Counted from the first letter of the stretch, positions 22,514 to 30,507 are shown. The stretch: 35,042 nucleotides of DNA from Roseburia zhanii (GCF_014287635.1 NZ_JACOPH010000020.1:1-35042), one strand, 5' to 3'. Translations and numbers: made by a program. The notes: a model not told the origin generated them from the letters alone.

Positions 22514-23863
22514 TTAATAGTAACACATACCATCAATAGGAAGTGGTCTGCTAATCAAGTCCGATTGACTAACATTTGTCATTTTTGAACGAACAGTGTA
22601 GCTAACACGCCCCAGCAATATATTGAATAACTGCTCACAAAGAATAATTTGACTAACATCCTTATTCTTTTCAAGCCACCAAAACATAATAAGGTATAAG
22701 TCCAGATATTTTGTGGCTGGTTTATATTCATTTGAACCAAGGAACCTGTCTATAGAACTATGCAACGCATTGATTCTTGAAAGACTATAAGTTCCATAGG
22801 AATGGCATTTGCTATTGACCACAATATGTTCAATAGATTCTTTACGACATAGATATTTGTAACTGTTATATTCGTCAGTAACCAGCACAGCCTCACGAGT
22901 AATGCGTGACTGTAAATTTTCATACACAGTATCATACTTTGCAGAGCCAGCAGAAACAGGCTGAACATAAATGTTATTGCTACGATCAATAGCAGTCAGT
23001 ATACAAACGTGTTGGTGGTTTATATCAATGGTATCTCTACCGACCATTCGTTTTTGACTGCTGTAAATCATTTCCTTAAGCATGGTAGGATTTTCAACAA
23101 ACAACTTTTTATAATCATCACCAAGATAATCAATGCGTTGGGCACGACTTCTATGGTGTCGTGGCAGTCTTCCTAGTTTATCAATAAAGAAAGATTTATC
23201 CTTGCAACCTTTGAAAGAAATGCGTTCATACTTTCCATCAGCTTCAACAATACTATTAAAAGTATCACAATAACCATAGATATTTTTAAGAGTATCATAT
23301 ATTTTCATTCTACATAGCCATGCGGTCTTAGTTGACACGTTGATATTTTTAGCTAGTTCAGTAAGTGAAATACCAACCACAGTAGCCCTCACAGCTTCTT
23401 GCCATTGCCATTCTGATAAATGCGAATAATGTGTAATAAGACCATAGTTTTCAGTAAATGACTTATGACAATCTTTGCAAAGATACCTTTGCATTCCACC
23501 TTTAGTCTTGCCAATTTTCTTTATGGCAGTAGAACCACAATGCAGACAACAATCAATCGTATATGTAGGCTTGTCCGAATCCGGTAAGGCAGTACGAATT
23601 GTTGTATTTGCAGTAGTTGGCAAAGACAAAGATTGGATAGGTGTTGATTGTGTTATAGGCAGTTCTGACTTCAAGCGTTCATACAGAACTTGCTTTTGTG
23701 AATCGGTAAGATTGTTTATTCCCTTGAGATAATCATAATAGTCCGAGCTATCAGCTAAGAACCTCAAGAGCCTTTTGTCTTTGTTCCTGTGCTTTACGTT
23801 CAAGAGATGAAGCTCTGTCAAGATAAGTTTGTGACTGTTCAAAATCAAGATTGGCTTCATCAA
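22514..23863 (-). CDS. IS1595/ISXO2-like transposase
   Basis: The minus-strand product has an N-terminal zinc-binding domain (CCLHCGSTAIKKIGKTKGG, then YLCKDCHKSF), an HTH (VGISLTELAKNINVSTKTAW) and a DDE-type core: Asp in EADGKYERI, Asp in VTDEYNSY and a third region in RINALHSSIDRFLGS. This matches the ISXO2-like transposase fold of the IS1595 family. The first 37 codons overlap the 3' end of the nuclease gene, and no ATG, GTG or TTG follows until well inside, so either it starts at 23863 inside that gene or is made by a frameshift from it. I could not find convincing terminal inverted repeats, so the ends of the element are not defined. Confidence 0.82.
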   Translation of the reverse strand: MMKPILILNSHKLILTELHLLNVKHRNKDKRLLRFLADSSDYYDYLKGINNLTDSQKQVLYERLKSELPITQSTPIQSLSLPTTANTTIRTALPDSDKPTYTIDCCLHCGSTAIKKIGKTKGGMQRYLCKDCHKSFTENYGLITHYSHLSEWQWQEAVRATVVGISLTELAKNINVSTKTAWLCRMKIYDTLKNIYGYCDTFNSIVEADGKYERISFKGCKDKSFFIDKLGRLPRHHRSRAQRIDYLGDDYKKLFVENPTMLKEMIYSSQKRMVGRDTIDINHQHVCILTAIDRSNNIYVQPVSAGSAKYDTVYENLQSRITREAVLVTDEYNSYKYLCRKESIEHIVVNSKCHSYGTYSLSRINALHSSIDRFLGSNEYKPATKYLDLYLIMFWWLEKNKDVSQIILCEQLFNILLGRVSYTVRSKMTNVSQSDLISRPLPIDGMCYY

Positions 23864-24419
23864 TCATTCTGTCACGCATTGATTGGATACCCAAAGCTGG
23901 TTGTGATTCTGGCAAGGTCTTTATCCATACAACATCCTTTGTGTAATGGTACAGAATAACACGCATAAGATTTCCATAATTACCATAAGGCACTGGCAGA
24001 CCAGCTTCTGCATCTTTGACTAATGTAAATTCATTTTTTAGGAATAATTCTACACCAAGGTCTTTGGCAAATTGCATAGTTTCCTGTGATGCATCCGAAG
24101 TTGCAAAGACCACAGGCAGACTTGTGACAGTCGTTCCTTTTCTTGCGTGCATGCCAGCGTAAACCTCACTGATAGCTGATTTAGTCAGTGACTCTTTATG
24201 ACACTTACACTGAATATAGAAACATACATTTCTACAGATTGGCTTAATCACATCAAATGTTGCAATAATGTCAACACCGCCATCAAAGCCAGCCTTATAT
24301 CTTTCTGGGTCAGCTTCGTTAGATTGGTTTGTTCTCCATGCTTTAAAACCACACTTATTAAGCATGTCTACTACAGCTTTTTCAAACTGTAATCCTTTTT
24401 CAACTGCTGTTGTACTCAT
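23751..24419 (-). CDS. Mrr-type restriction endonuclease-like protein
   Basis: Read on the minus strand from ATG 24419 (a GTG at 24425 is also in frame). Residues about 45-80 hold the catalytic core of the Mrr/RecB-like nuclease fold: GFDGGVDIIATFD with the active Asp and FYIQCKCHKES with the Q-x-K motif. The C-terminal 50 residues are a helical charged tail (LDFEQSQTYLDRASSLERKA). The 3' end overlaps the transposase gene by 113 bases in another frame. It may be a solitary type IV-like nuclease that attacks modified DNA or the nuclease partner of the methyltransferase encoded divergently. A passenger gene of the transposon is the third option. Confidence 0.83.
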   Translation of the reverse strand: MSTTAVEKGLQFEKAVVDMLNKCGFKAWRTNQSNEADPERYKAGFDGGVDIIATFDVIKPICRNVCFYIQCKCHKESLTKSAISEVYAGMHARKGTTVTSLPVVFATSDASQETMQFAKDLGVELFLKNEFTLVKDAEAGLPVPYGNYGNLMRVILYHYTKDVVWIKTLPESQPALGIQSMRDRMIDEANLDFEQSQTYLDRASSLERKAQEQRQKALEVLS

Positions 24420-24627
24420 AGGCACCTACTTTCTGACAATATTTGAAATATTCAGACCATTTCAAAATCATCTATTTTTGTTCTTGTGCCTATAAATATT
24501 TTTACGTCTGCACATCATGTGAGTGAGCATTTAAGGCAATGAGTACACACTTTAGGTAATGTCTATGAACCATTTTTTCAACACCTCAATATAGAAAATA
24601 TAATTTATTTTTTGAAAGGAACTTTTT
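24420..24627. promoter_or_regulatory. Divergent intergenic region of nuclease and methyltransferase
   Basis: The 208 bases between the diverging genes are AT-rich. AATATTTGAAATATT (24438-24452) is a perfect palindrome about 20 bases from the nuclease start and could be an operator. Two similar words TTTAAGGCAATG and TTTAGGTAATG follow at 24530-24562 in direct orientation. No sharp promoter call is possible. Control of both genes from this region would be typical of a restriction-modification unit. Confidence 0.4.
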
Positions 24628-25083
24628 ATGGAAAACAAAGTATACATAGACCCATATCCTAAGACAATGAAAATGTTAGGGTTAGAACGAATCAATATCG
24701 ACTGTGGCAATAACACCTCAATAGTAACTCCAGCTAATATAGCAAAAGACATGGTGGCACTATTGCCGGATGAGGTATTCATACCAGAAAGTAAATTCTT
24801 AGACATTTGTTGTAAGAGTGGAATTTTTCTGACAAGCATAAGAGAAAAACTTATGAACAGTAAAGCCATGATTGAATCATTTCCAGATGACAAAGAAAGA
24901 TATAAATATATCACCAATAATCAGCTATATGGCATTGCTCCGAATGGTCAATGTCAAATGTATTCAGTAAGAGCAGTTTATGGCACACTCAAAGTAGATA
25001 ACCCACATATCTTATGCTTTGGAGTATTTGACCAATACAAGACAGCTTGCCTAAATAACAATCATATGATTACTTCCTATTAG
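24628..25083 (+). pseudogene. Truncated N6-adenine DNA methyltransferase-like gene
   Basis: ATG 24628 follows GAAAGGA. The 151-residue reading frame contains TPANIAKDMVALLPDEVF, FLDICCKSGIFLTSIREKL (motif I, the S-adenosylmethionine site, usually DPACGSG) and QLYGIAPNGQCQMYSVRAVY (motif X/II region). In Eco57I-type methylases the catalytic N-P-P-Y motif should follow, but the frame ends at 25081-25083 soon after NNHMITSY and GC-rich DNA begins within about 70 bases. The gene is thus the N-terminal stump of a methyltransferase, probably cut by insertion of the following ICE fragment. A shorter complete protein is unlikely. Confidence 0.75.
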
Positions 25084-25155
25084 GAACACTGTAAATACAA
25101 GGCTTTTCGGAGCCTACAAACCAGAAAAAATAATATTTGATCTATCACATTACGC

Positions 25156-25192
25156 AAAAAGCCGTCCGGCATGAAAAACGGGCGGCTTTTTT
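25156..25192. terminator. Strong bidirectional terminator at the ICE edge
   Basis: AAAAAGCCGTCCG (25156-25168) pairs with CGGGCGGCTTTTTT (25179-25192) with one mismatch. The GC-rich stem differs from the AT-rich neighbourhood to the left and marks the start of the GC-rich block. Confidence 0.85.
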
Positions 25193-25280
25193 GCGTGGAT
25201 AGACGGAAAGGAGGCGCAAAAATAACTACAAAATTTTAGCGTTCAAATTTGTGCAACTTTAACGAAAAGGAGGATCGTAA

Positions 25281-26729
25281 ATGGCCGATGAAAAATTGAA
25301 TACTGGCCCTGCGGAGAATATTTCCCCGGAGGCTGCCGAGCCTATCACCACACCCGAACAGGCCGCAGCGTCTGAGCCCCAGCAGGAACAGACCGGGCCT
25401 GCCATACCTGAGTCCGGCGATGTGGTTGTGTCCTTTGACAAAATCAATGAACTTATGGCGGAAAAGAGGCAGAACGCCCGCGCCGAAGTCGAAAAGTCGG
25501 AACCCCCCGAAACGCCAGAGGCGGCAGCCCCCGGAGAAACACCGCAGCCCGCCAATACGGAGGAACCGAAAAAGCCGCGCCGTGGCCGTCCGCCGAAAGC
25601 GGAAAAGGCTGCGACTGAAAATCAGAAAGCGGAGAAATCGGCTGGGGCTCGCAAGGGCCGCCCACCCAAGGCGGATAAGGCGGCCCCTGACAAGCCCAAG
25701 CCGTCCAAACGAGACAAAGTGTCCCGAAGCGATGGAAAGGCCCCGGATGCCAAGGAGCCCATTAAGCCCGCACAGGATACGGCACTGAAGGAAACTGCTG
25801 CTGTGGAACAGACGGCTCCCGAGCCGACTACACCGCCCCGCCCGGTTGAGGAAGGCAAGCTGGTTTATCTGAAACTTTCCGAGGTTCATCCGTTTCACAC
25901 ATTCCGTCCGCACCCCTTTAAGGTACGGGACGATGCGAAGATGCAGGAAATCGTTGCTTCTATCCGCGTAAACGGTGTAATGGTTCCCGGTCTTGCCCGC
26001 CCGGAGAAAGATGGAAACGGCTATGAAATTGTAGCGGGCCATCGCCGTACCCACGGCAGTGAGCTGGCTGGACTGGAGGAAATGCCCTTTATCGTCCGTG
26101 AAATGACCGACCACGAAGCGGTACAGGCCATGAAGGACAGCAACAAGCAGCGTGACGGGATGCTCCCCAGCGAATTGGCCGCGCTGCTGGAACTCGAGGT
26201 TGAGGACATCAAGCATCAGGGCGGGCGGCTGAAAGGTGTTGCGGAAGGCGATGTCGGGAAACGCTCGGTTGAGATTGTAGGCGAGGCGCATGAAATGAAC
26301 TATAAAAAGGTCATGCGCTACTTGCGGCTCAACTCCCTTGTGCCGGAGCTTCTGGATAAGGTAGACGATAAAAAGATGGGCTTCATGCCTGCCGTGGAGC
26401 TTTCCTACATCAAACCGAAAAATCAGAGGCTTATTGCTGTTTCCATTGACGGGGAGCAGGCTTCGCCCTCGCTGGCCCAGGCCAAACGGCTCCGGGAGCT
26501 GGATAAGGAAGGCAAGCTCAACGGCGATGTCATTGACGGTATCTTATCAGAACAGAAAAAGGAGGATCGAGGCGTGATTATTTCTACTGCGGAACTGGAA
26601 AAGTATTTTGGCAAGGAGGTCACTCCCGCCAAAATGAAAGAACAGATTATGTCCCTGCTGGATGACTGGAAAGAAAAACAGCCGCCGGAGCTGGCAAAAG
26701 CCCCGAAAAAGCAGGAACTTGACAAGTAA
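25281..26729 (+). CDS. ParB-like protein of a Tn1549-type ICE
   Basis: ATG 25281 follows AAAGGAGG. The 482-residue protein has a long disordered Pro/Ala/Glu-rich N-terminus (1-190) with two AT-hook motifs (RRGRPPK near 100-106, RKGRPPK near 124-130). The ParB N-domain follows (about 193-290; KLSEVHPFHTFRPHPF and the CTP-binding GHRRTHGSELAG), then a ParB-type HTH domain (about 300-390) and a dimerisation tail. Such proteins are encoded at the start of the transfer region of Tn1549-like elements. A 23-base palindrome that recurs three times downstream also lies inside this gene, a possible parS. Codon usage is GC-rich, unlike the genes before 25100. Confidence 0.9.
   Translation: MADEKLNTGPAENISPEAAEPITTPEQAAASEPQQEQTGPAIPESGDVVVSFDKINELMAEKRQNARAEVEKSEPPETPEAAAPGETPQPANTEEPKKPRRGRPPKAEKAATENQKAEKSAGARKGRPPKADKAAPDKPKPSKRDKVSRSDGKAPDAKEPIKPAQDTALKETAAVEQTAPEPTTPPRPVEEGKLVYLKLSEVHPFHTFRPHPFKVRDDAKMQEIVASIRVNGVMVPGLARPEKDGNGYEIVAGHRRTHGSELAGLEEMPFIVREMTDHEAVQAMKDSNKQRDGMLPSELAALLELEVEDIKHQGGRLKGVAEGDVGKRSVEIVGEAHEMNYKKVMRYLRLNSLVPELLDKVDDKKMGFMPAVELSYIKPKNQRLIAVSIDGEQASPSLAQAKRLRELDKEGKLNGDVIDGILSEQKKEDRGVIISTAELEKYFGKEVTPAKMKEQIMSLLDDWKEKQPPELAKAPKKQELDK
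25707..25729. promoter_or_regulatory. parS-like palindrome, copy 1 (inside the ParB gene)
   Basis: The right half TGTCCCGAAG is intact and the left half reads CGAGACA, with the outer three bases changed. Centre and spacing are as in copies 2-4. Because it lies in coding DNA its outer bases are under another constraint. Confidence 0.5.
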
Positions 26730-26732
26730 CAA

Positions 26733-26755
26733 CTTCGAGACACTTTGTCCCGAGG
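26733..26755. promoter_or_regulatory. parS-like palindrome, copy 2
   Basis: CTTCGAGACA, a 3-base spacer and TGTCCCGAGG. It starts 4 bases after the stop codon of the ParB-like gene. Confidence 0.65.
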
Positions 26756-26773
26756 GCCCCGCCCTCGCGCAGA

Positions 26774-26936
26774 GGCTCTGGTGGTATATATCCCCCGTCG
26801 CCGCCTGTTTTTTAGTACAGCCGGGAGTGGGCCGTCAAGGGTGCAGCGCACCGCCGTTTTCGGCGGCTCGCCCTTGACGGTCTGCCCCGGCTGTGCTATT
26901 TCCCCGGCAAGCGGCGGGGGTATATCCTCCAGAGCC
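26774..26936. repeat. Long imperfect inverted repeat, about 160 bases
   Basis: The outer arms GGCTCTGG...TATATCCCCCG (from 26774) and CGGGGGTATATCC...CCAGAGCC (to 26936) are complementary. Inside, ACAGCCGGG / CCCCGGCTGT and CCGTCAAGGG / CCCTTGACGG pair, and the tip is CCGCCG-TTTT-CGGCGG (26851-26866). The region contains no gene. A structure this long in the intergenic space of an ICE could be an origin of transfer, a regulatory RNA or a recombination site. Which one cannot be told from the sequence. Confidence 0.75.
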
Positions 26937-27012
26937 GCCCCCTTTCCCAAGACTGGGAAAGGGCGTGGGGTTTGGGTTGAACTTTCTTATTAAAATATCG
27001 GAGGTATGAACG

Positions 27013-27354
27013 ATGAAACGACCCCTTGCTTATATCACCGCTGCATGGCTCGGCGGCGATAGCGAAAACGCAGAACTGGCGGCGCAGTATTGCCGCACCG
27101 TGTATGAGGCAGGCTTTTCTCCTATTTGTCCGCCTTTGTACTTGCCCCTGTTTCTCAATGATGCTGTTCCCGAGGAGCATAAAAGCGGCATCGACATGAG
27201 CCGTGACCTGCTCCGCCGTTCTCATGTGCTGGTTGTTTGCGGGCACAGTATGACCGAAGCCATGAAAAATGATATTGCCGTGGCCCAGCGGCTGGGAATT
27301 ACGGCAACAACCCTTGAGGGCATCCTGACCGTCAAGGGACAGGGCCGCCGCTAA
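27013..27354 (+). CDS. DUF7768-like (deoxyribosyltransferase-fold) protein, 113 aa
   Basis: ATG 27013 follows GGAGGT. The small protein has the pattern of the nucleoside 2-deoxyribosyltransferase fold: AYITAAWLGGDSENAELAAQ at the start, ICPPLYLPLFLND in the middle and a conserved SHVLVVCGHSMTEAMKNDIA toward the end. This group is frequent next to antirestriction genes in ICEs (DUF7768 or DUF4406 by recollection). Its stop shares one base with the next start (TAATG), so it is coupled to ArdA. The substrate is unknown. Confidence 0.82.
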   Translation: MKRPLAYITAAWLGGDSENAELAAQYCRTVYEAGFSPICPPLYLPLFLNDAVPEEHKSGIDMSRDLLRRSHVLVVCGHSMTEAMKNDIAVAQRLGITATTLEGILTVKGQGRR

Positions 27355-28067
27355 TGGCAACCCTGTTTGAAGCCTACGTTACCAACGCCGGAAAGTACAG
27401 CGAGGGCCAGCTTGTGGGTGAAACACTGAAATTTCCCACAACCGCCCAGGAGGTGGAGGCTCTTTTGAAACGGATCGGCGTGGATGGCGTCCGCTATCAG
27501 GAAATTTTTATTACCTCTTTCGATGGGGATGTGCTGGGGCTCTATGACCATTTGAGCGAGTATGAAAATCTGGACGAGCTTAATCATCTGGCCTGCCTGC
27601 TTTCCGAGCTTACCTCATCGGAGCTGGAAACACTGGAGGCCGTCCTCGACAGCGGCGATCACTGTTCTTCGGTGCGGGACATCATCAATCTGACACAAAA
27701 TCTGGACTGTTACGGCTTTTACCCCGACGTATCCGATGAGGAAACGCTGGGGCGCATTTATGTGGACGATCTGGAAATGTTGGATGTGCCGGATCAGGTA
27801 AAACCGTATTTCGATTATGAGGCGTATGGCCGGGATGCCTGCATCCACGAAAACGGCCATTTTGCCCCGGGCGGCTATGTTGTCAAAGAAAGCGATCATT
27901 TCGTGGAAGTGTATCACGGCTTGCAGGATATTCCCAAGGAACATAAGGTATTCTCTTTCCCGAAGCTCTCTATCCGGGAGCAAATGGCCGCCTATCAGGA
28001 AATCATAGACGGTTCTTCGCTGGAGGGCTACCGTCAAATGCAGAAAAAAGGCCGTGGGGATCGGTGA
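27354..28067 (+). CDS. ardA: Antirestriction protein ArdA
   Basis: ATG 27354 overlaps the previous stop by one base. The 237-residue acidic protein begins with the typical LFEAYVTNAGKYSEGQLVGE and has the ArdA centre (LTQNLDCYGFYPDVSDEETL) and the C-terminal GYVVKESDHFVEVYHG and DIPKEHKVFSFPKLSIREQM. ArdA mimics about 40 base pairs of bent B-form DNA by its negative surface and blocks type I restriction enzymes during conjugal entry. Length is somewhat above the 165-residue Tn916 protein, which is common in Tn1549-like elements. A parS-like palindrome follows 5 bases after its stop. Confidence 0.92.
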   Translation: MATLFEAYVTNAGKYSEGQLVGETLKFPTTAQEVEALLKRIGVDGVRYQEIFITSFDGDVLGLYDHLSEYENLDELNHLACLLSELTSSELETLEAVLDSGDHCSSVRDIINLTQNLDCYGFYPDVSDEETLGRIYVDDLEMLDVPDQVKPYFDYEAYGRDACIHENGHFAPGGYVVKESDHFVEVYHGLQDIPKEHKVFSFPKLSIREQMAAYQEIIDGSSLEGYRQMQKKGRGDR

Positions 28068-28072
28068 TGGCA

Positions 28073-28095
28073 CTTCGAGACAAATTGTCCCAAGG
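28073..28095. promoter_or_regulatory. parS-like palindrome, copy 3
   Basis: CTTCGAGACA, 3 bases, TGTCCCAAGG. It starts 5 bases after the ArdA stop codon and ends just before the ribosome binding site of the next gene. Confidence 0.65.
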
Positions 28096-28110
28096 AAGGA
28101 GGCGGTGTAA

Positions 28111-28590
28111 CTGATTGATGAAGATATTTCCCGGCGCACGATAGCCATATCTGTAAAAACGACCAAGCTGACGGCGCGGGGACTGGCGTATGTGCTGGGC
28201 ATGGTGGGCCGGAAGATCCGCAAGGCATACCGTGGGCGGCAAGTACCGCATGGCAAACAAAGTGTGCGAAAGCTCATGGCCCACGGCACAGCCACAAACA
28301 GCATTGAGCTATCCGGGGATGCCAAGTCCTTTGACCGCGTGGCCCGGAAATGGAATGTAGACTATGCGTTCTATAAAACCGGGCCGGACAAATACCTGCT
28401 GTTTTTCAAGGCTGGACAGGCAGACGCAATGACCGCCTGCTTTTCTGAGTATTCCCGGAAGGTGTTAAGCAAAGCAAAATCGAACCGTGTTCCCATCCGG
28501 GAACAACTGCAACAGGCGGCAGATCAGCTTTCCAAAGAAAAGCCGAAGCAGAAAGAACGTGCAAAGGAGGTGGCCCATGAGGACAGATAA
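28111..28590 (+). CDS. PcfB/DUF3801-like conjugation protein with CTG start
   Basis: The frame opens right after a TAA at 28108-28110. The only start that fits the AGGAGG at 28097-28102 is CTG at 28111, giving (L)IDEDISRRTIAISVKTTKLT, the usual N-terminus of this family; the first ATG, at 28192, would remove 27 conserved residues. The 159-residue basic protein resembles PcfB of pCF10 and the DUF3801 proteins of Tn1549-like elements, which act in the relaxosome with the coupling protein. The C-terminal 30 residues are a charged helix (EQLQQAADQLSKEKPKQKER). It overlaps the coupling protein gene by 14 bases. Confidence 0.85.
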   Translation: MIDEDISRRTIAISVKTTKLTARGLAYVLGMVGRKIRKAYRGRQVPHGKQSVRKLMAHGTATNSIELSGDAKSFDRVARKWNVDYAFYKTGPDKYLLFFKAGQADAMTACFSEYSRKVLSKAKSNRVPIREQLQQAADQLSKEKPKQKERAKEVAHEDR

Positions 28591-30412
28591 GATTAGAAAA
28601 TATCTCATTCCGAACATTCCCTATCTGTTCATCCTGTGGGCGTTCCTCAAGCTGGGAACGGCCTACCGGCTGGCAGCGGGTAACGATTTTGCACATAAGC
28701 TCATCGGACTGGGCCAGATGATTGGCCCGGCCTTTGCTGACTTTGCACCCGGTCTTGCCCCGCTGGATTGGCTTATCGGTATTGTAGGAGCCGTTGGTTT
28801 CCGGCTGCTGATCTATTTCAAAAGCAAGAACGCTAAGAAGTTCCGGCGGGATGCAGAATACGGCAGCGCCCGGTGGGGAACGGAAAAAGACATCAAACCG
28901 TTTGTTGATCCAAGGTTTGAAAACAACGTGATTTTGACCGGGACGGAGTTTCTTACGATGAACACCCGCCCGAAAATCCCCGCAAATGCCCGAAACCTGA
29001 ATTGCTGTATTATCGGCTCGTCCGGCTCCGGCAAAACCCGCTTCTGGCTTACGCCCCAGCTTTTACAGGCTCATTCCTCTTATGTGGTGGTCGATCCCAA
29101 AGGCGGTGTGCTGGGACAGGTCGGAGCTTTCCTGCAAAAACGCGGGTACAAAATCAAGGTATTCAACAGCATAGATTTTTCAAAATCCATGCACTATAAC
29201 CCGCTGGCGTATATCCGCAACGAGGCCGATATTCTGAAATTCGTGGATGCCCTGATTTCCAACACCAAGGGCGAAGGCAAGGAAGGCGATCCATTCTGGA
29301 CAAAATCGGAAACGCTTTTGTACTGCGCCCTGATTGCCTACATCATTTTCGAGGGGCCTGCCGAGGATCGGAACATGAATACCCTTGTGGATATGATTTC
29401 CGGCATGGAGGTCAAGGAGGATGACGAGGACTTTATGAACGCGGTGGACTATATGTTTGCCGGGCTTGAAAAGCGCAAGCCGGATTGCTTCGCGGTCAAA
29501 CAGTATAAAAAGTACAAATTGGCCAGCGGCAAGACGGCAAAAAGCATTTTGATTTCCTGCGGTGCGCGACTGGCTCCCTTTGACATCCCGCAGCTTCGTG
29601 AAGTCATGGCCTATGACGAATTGGAGCTTGACCGCATCGGAGATCGGAAAACGGCGGTATTCTTCATCATTTCCGATACCACGCAGACCTACAACTTTTT
29701 AGTGGCACTTGCATTTTCGCAGATGTTCAACCTCCTGTGTGAACGGGCGGACAATGTTCACGGTGGCCGCCTGCCGCACCATGTACGGGTGCTGTGGGAC
29801 GAGGCAGCCAACACGGGACAGGTGCCCCAGCTCGAAAAGCTGGTCGCGGTCATCCGCTCCCGTGAGGTGAGTTTGTGCCTGCTGTATCAACAGTTGGCAC
29901 AGTGCAAGGCCATTTACGATAAGCACGCCGAGACAATCCTCGGCAACATGGACAGCGTGGTGTTCCTCGGTGGCCGCGAAGCCAGCACTATCAAGGAAAT
30001 CTCCGAGAACTGGCTGGGAAAAGCCACAATCAGTATGCAGACCGACAGCCGCTCCCGTGGCCAGTCGGAAAGCTACAGCCAAAACACCCAGCGGCTGGGC
30101 CGGGAACTGATGACCCCAGCCGAGCTTGCAACCATGCCGGGAGACAAATGTATTTTGCAGCTTCGGGGCCTGCCCCCGTTCTTCTCTCCCAAGTATGATC
30201 TGAAACGGCATCCGAACTACCGTTATACGGCGGAGGCCGATAAACAGAAAAACGCTTTTGACCTCGACAGGCTCATTAACCGCCGCAGGCGGCCCGGGCT
30301 GAACGAGGCGTGTACGATGTATGAGGTGGCTGTGCCGGACGATGCACTCACGGAAGAGGACGAGGACATCCTCAACTATGATGACATCGACGATCCAGAC
30401 GCCTTTGCATAA
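28577..30412 (+). CDS. VirD4-like type IV coupling protein
   Basis: ATG 28577 follows GGAGG; upstream in-frame starts overlap the PcfB-like gene without a site. The 611-residue protein has two N-terminal membrane segments (about 12-32 and 68-90), a Walker A motif GSSGSGKT (about 147-154), a Walker B-type VLWDEAANTGQ (about 395) and the conserved QLAQCKAIYDKHAETILGN region of TraG/VirD4 proteins. It links the relaxosome to the mating channel and pumps the transfer intermediate with ATP. The C-terminus is acidic (DEDILNYDDIDDPDAF). It appears intact, although the transfer region breaks off soon after. Confidence 0.95.
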   Translation: MRTDKIRKYLIPNIPYLFILWAFLKLGTAYRLAAGNDFAHKLIGLGQMIGPAFADFAPGLAPLDWLIGIVGAVGFRLLIYFKSKNAKKFRRDAEYGSARWGTEKDIKPFVDPRFENNVILTGTEFLTMNTRPKIPANARNLNCCIIGSSGSGKTRFWLTPQLLQAHSSYVVVDPKGGVLGQVGAFLQKRGYKIKVFNSIDFSKSMHYNPLAYIRNEADILKFVDALISNTKGEGKEGDPFWTKSETLLYCALIAYIIFEGPAEDRNMNTLVDMISGMEVKEDDEDFMNAVDYMFAGLEKRKPDCFAVKQYKKYKLASGKTAKSILISCGARLAPFDIPQLREVMAYDELELDRIGDRKTAVFFIISDTTQTYNFLVALAFSQMFNLLCERADNVHGGRLPHHVRVLWDEAANTGQVPQLEKLVAVIRSREVSLCLLYQQLAQCKAIYDKHAETILGNMDSVVFLGGREASTIKEISENWLGKATISMQTDSRSRGQSESYSQNTQRLGRELMTPAELATMPGDKCILQLRGLPPFFSPKYDLKRHPNYRYTAEADKQKNAFDLDRLINRRRRPGLNEACTMYEVAVPDDALTEEDEDILNYDDIDDPDAFA

Positions 30413-30415
30413 ACG

Positions 30416-30438
30416 CTTCGAGACAAAGTGTCCCGAAG
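30416..30438. promoter_or_regulatory. parS-like palindrome, copy 4 (best copy)
   Basis: CTTCGAGACA, AAG, TGTCCCGAAG: both halves are complete and differ only at one position (A against G after CTTCG). It lies 4 bases after the stop codon of the coupling protein. Confidence 0.7.
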
Positions 30439-30507
30439 TTTGTAACCTGCCGCCTGCATGGGCGGCTTTTTTGTTACCGGGAAAATCCCGGAGAAATGGA
30501 GGCTTAT

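Noticed and set aside
22430..24610. Clear terminal inverted repeats of the transposon
   Set aside because: No pair of matching ends could be found on either side of the transposase and nuclease genes; the hairpin at 22479 is a terminator.
25236..26291. 351-codon minus-strand frame opposite the ParB-like gene
   Set aside because: Shadow frame caused by the GC-rich codon usage; its product is a Leu/Arg/Gly-rich sequence without a pattern, whereas the plus strand gives a clear ParB-like protein.
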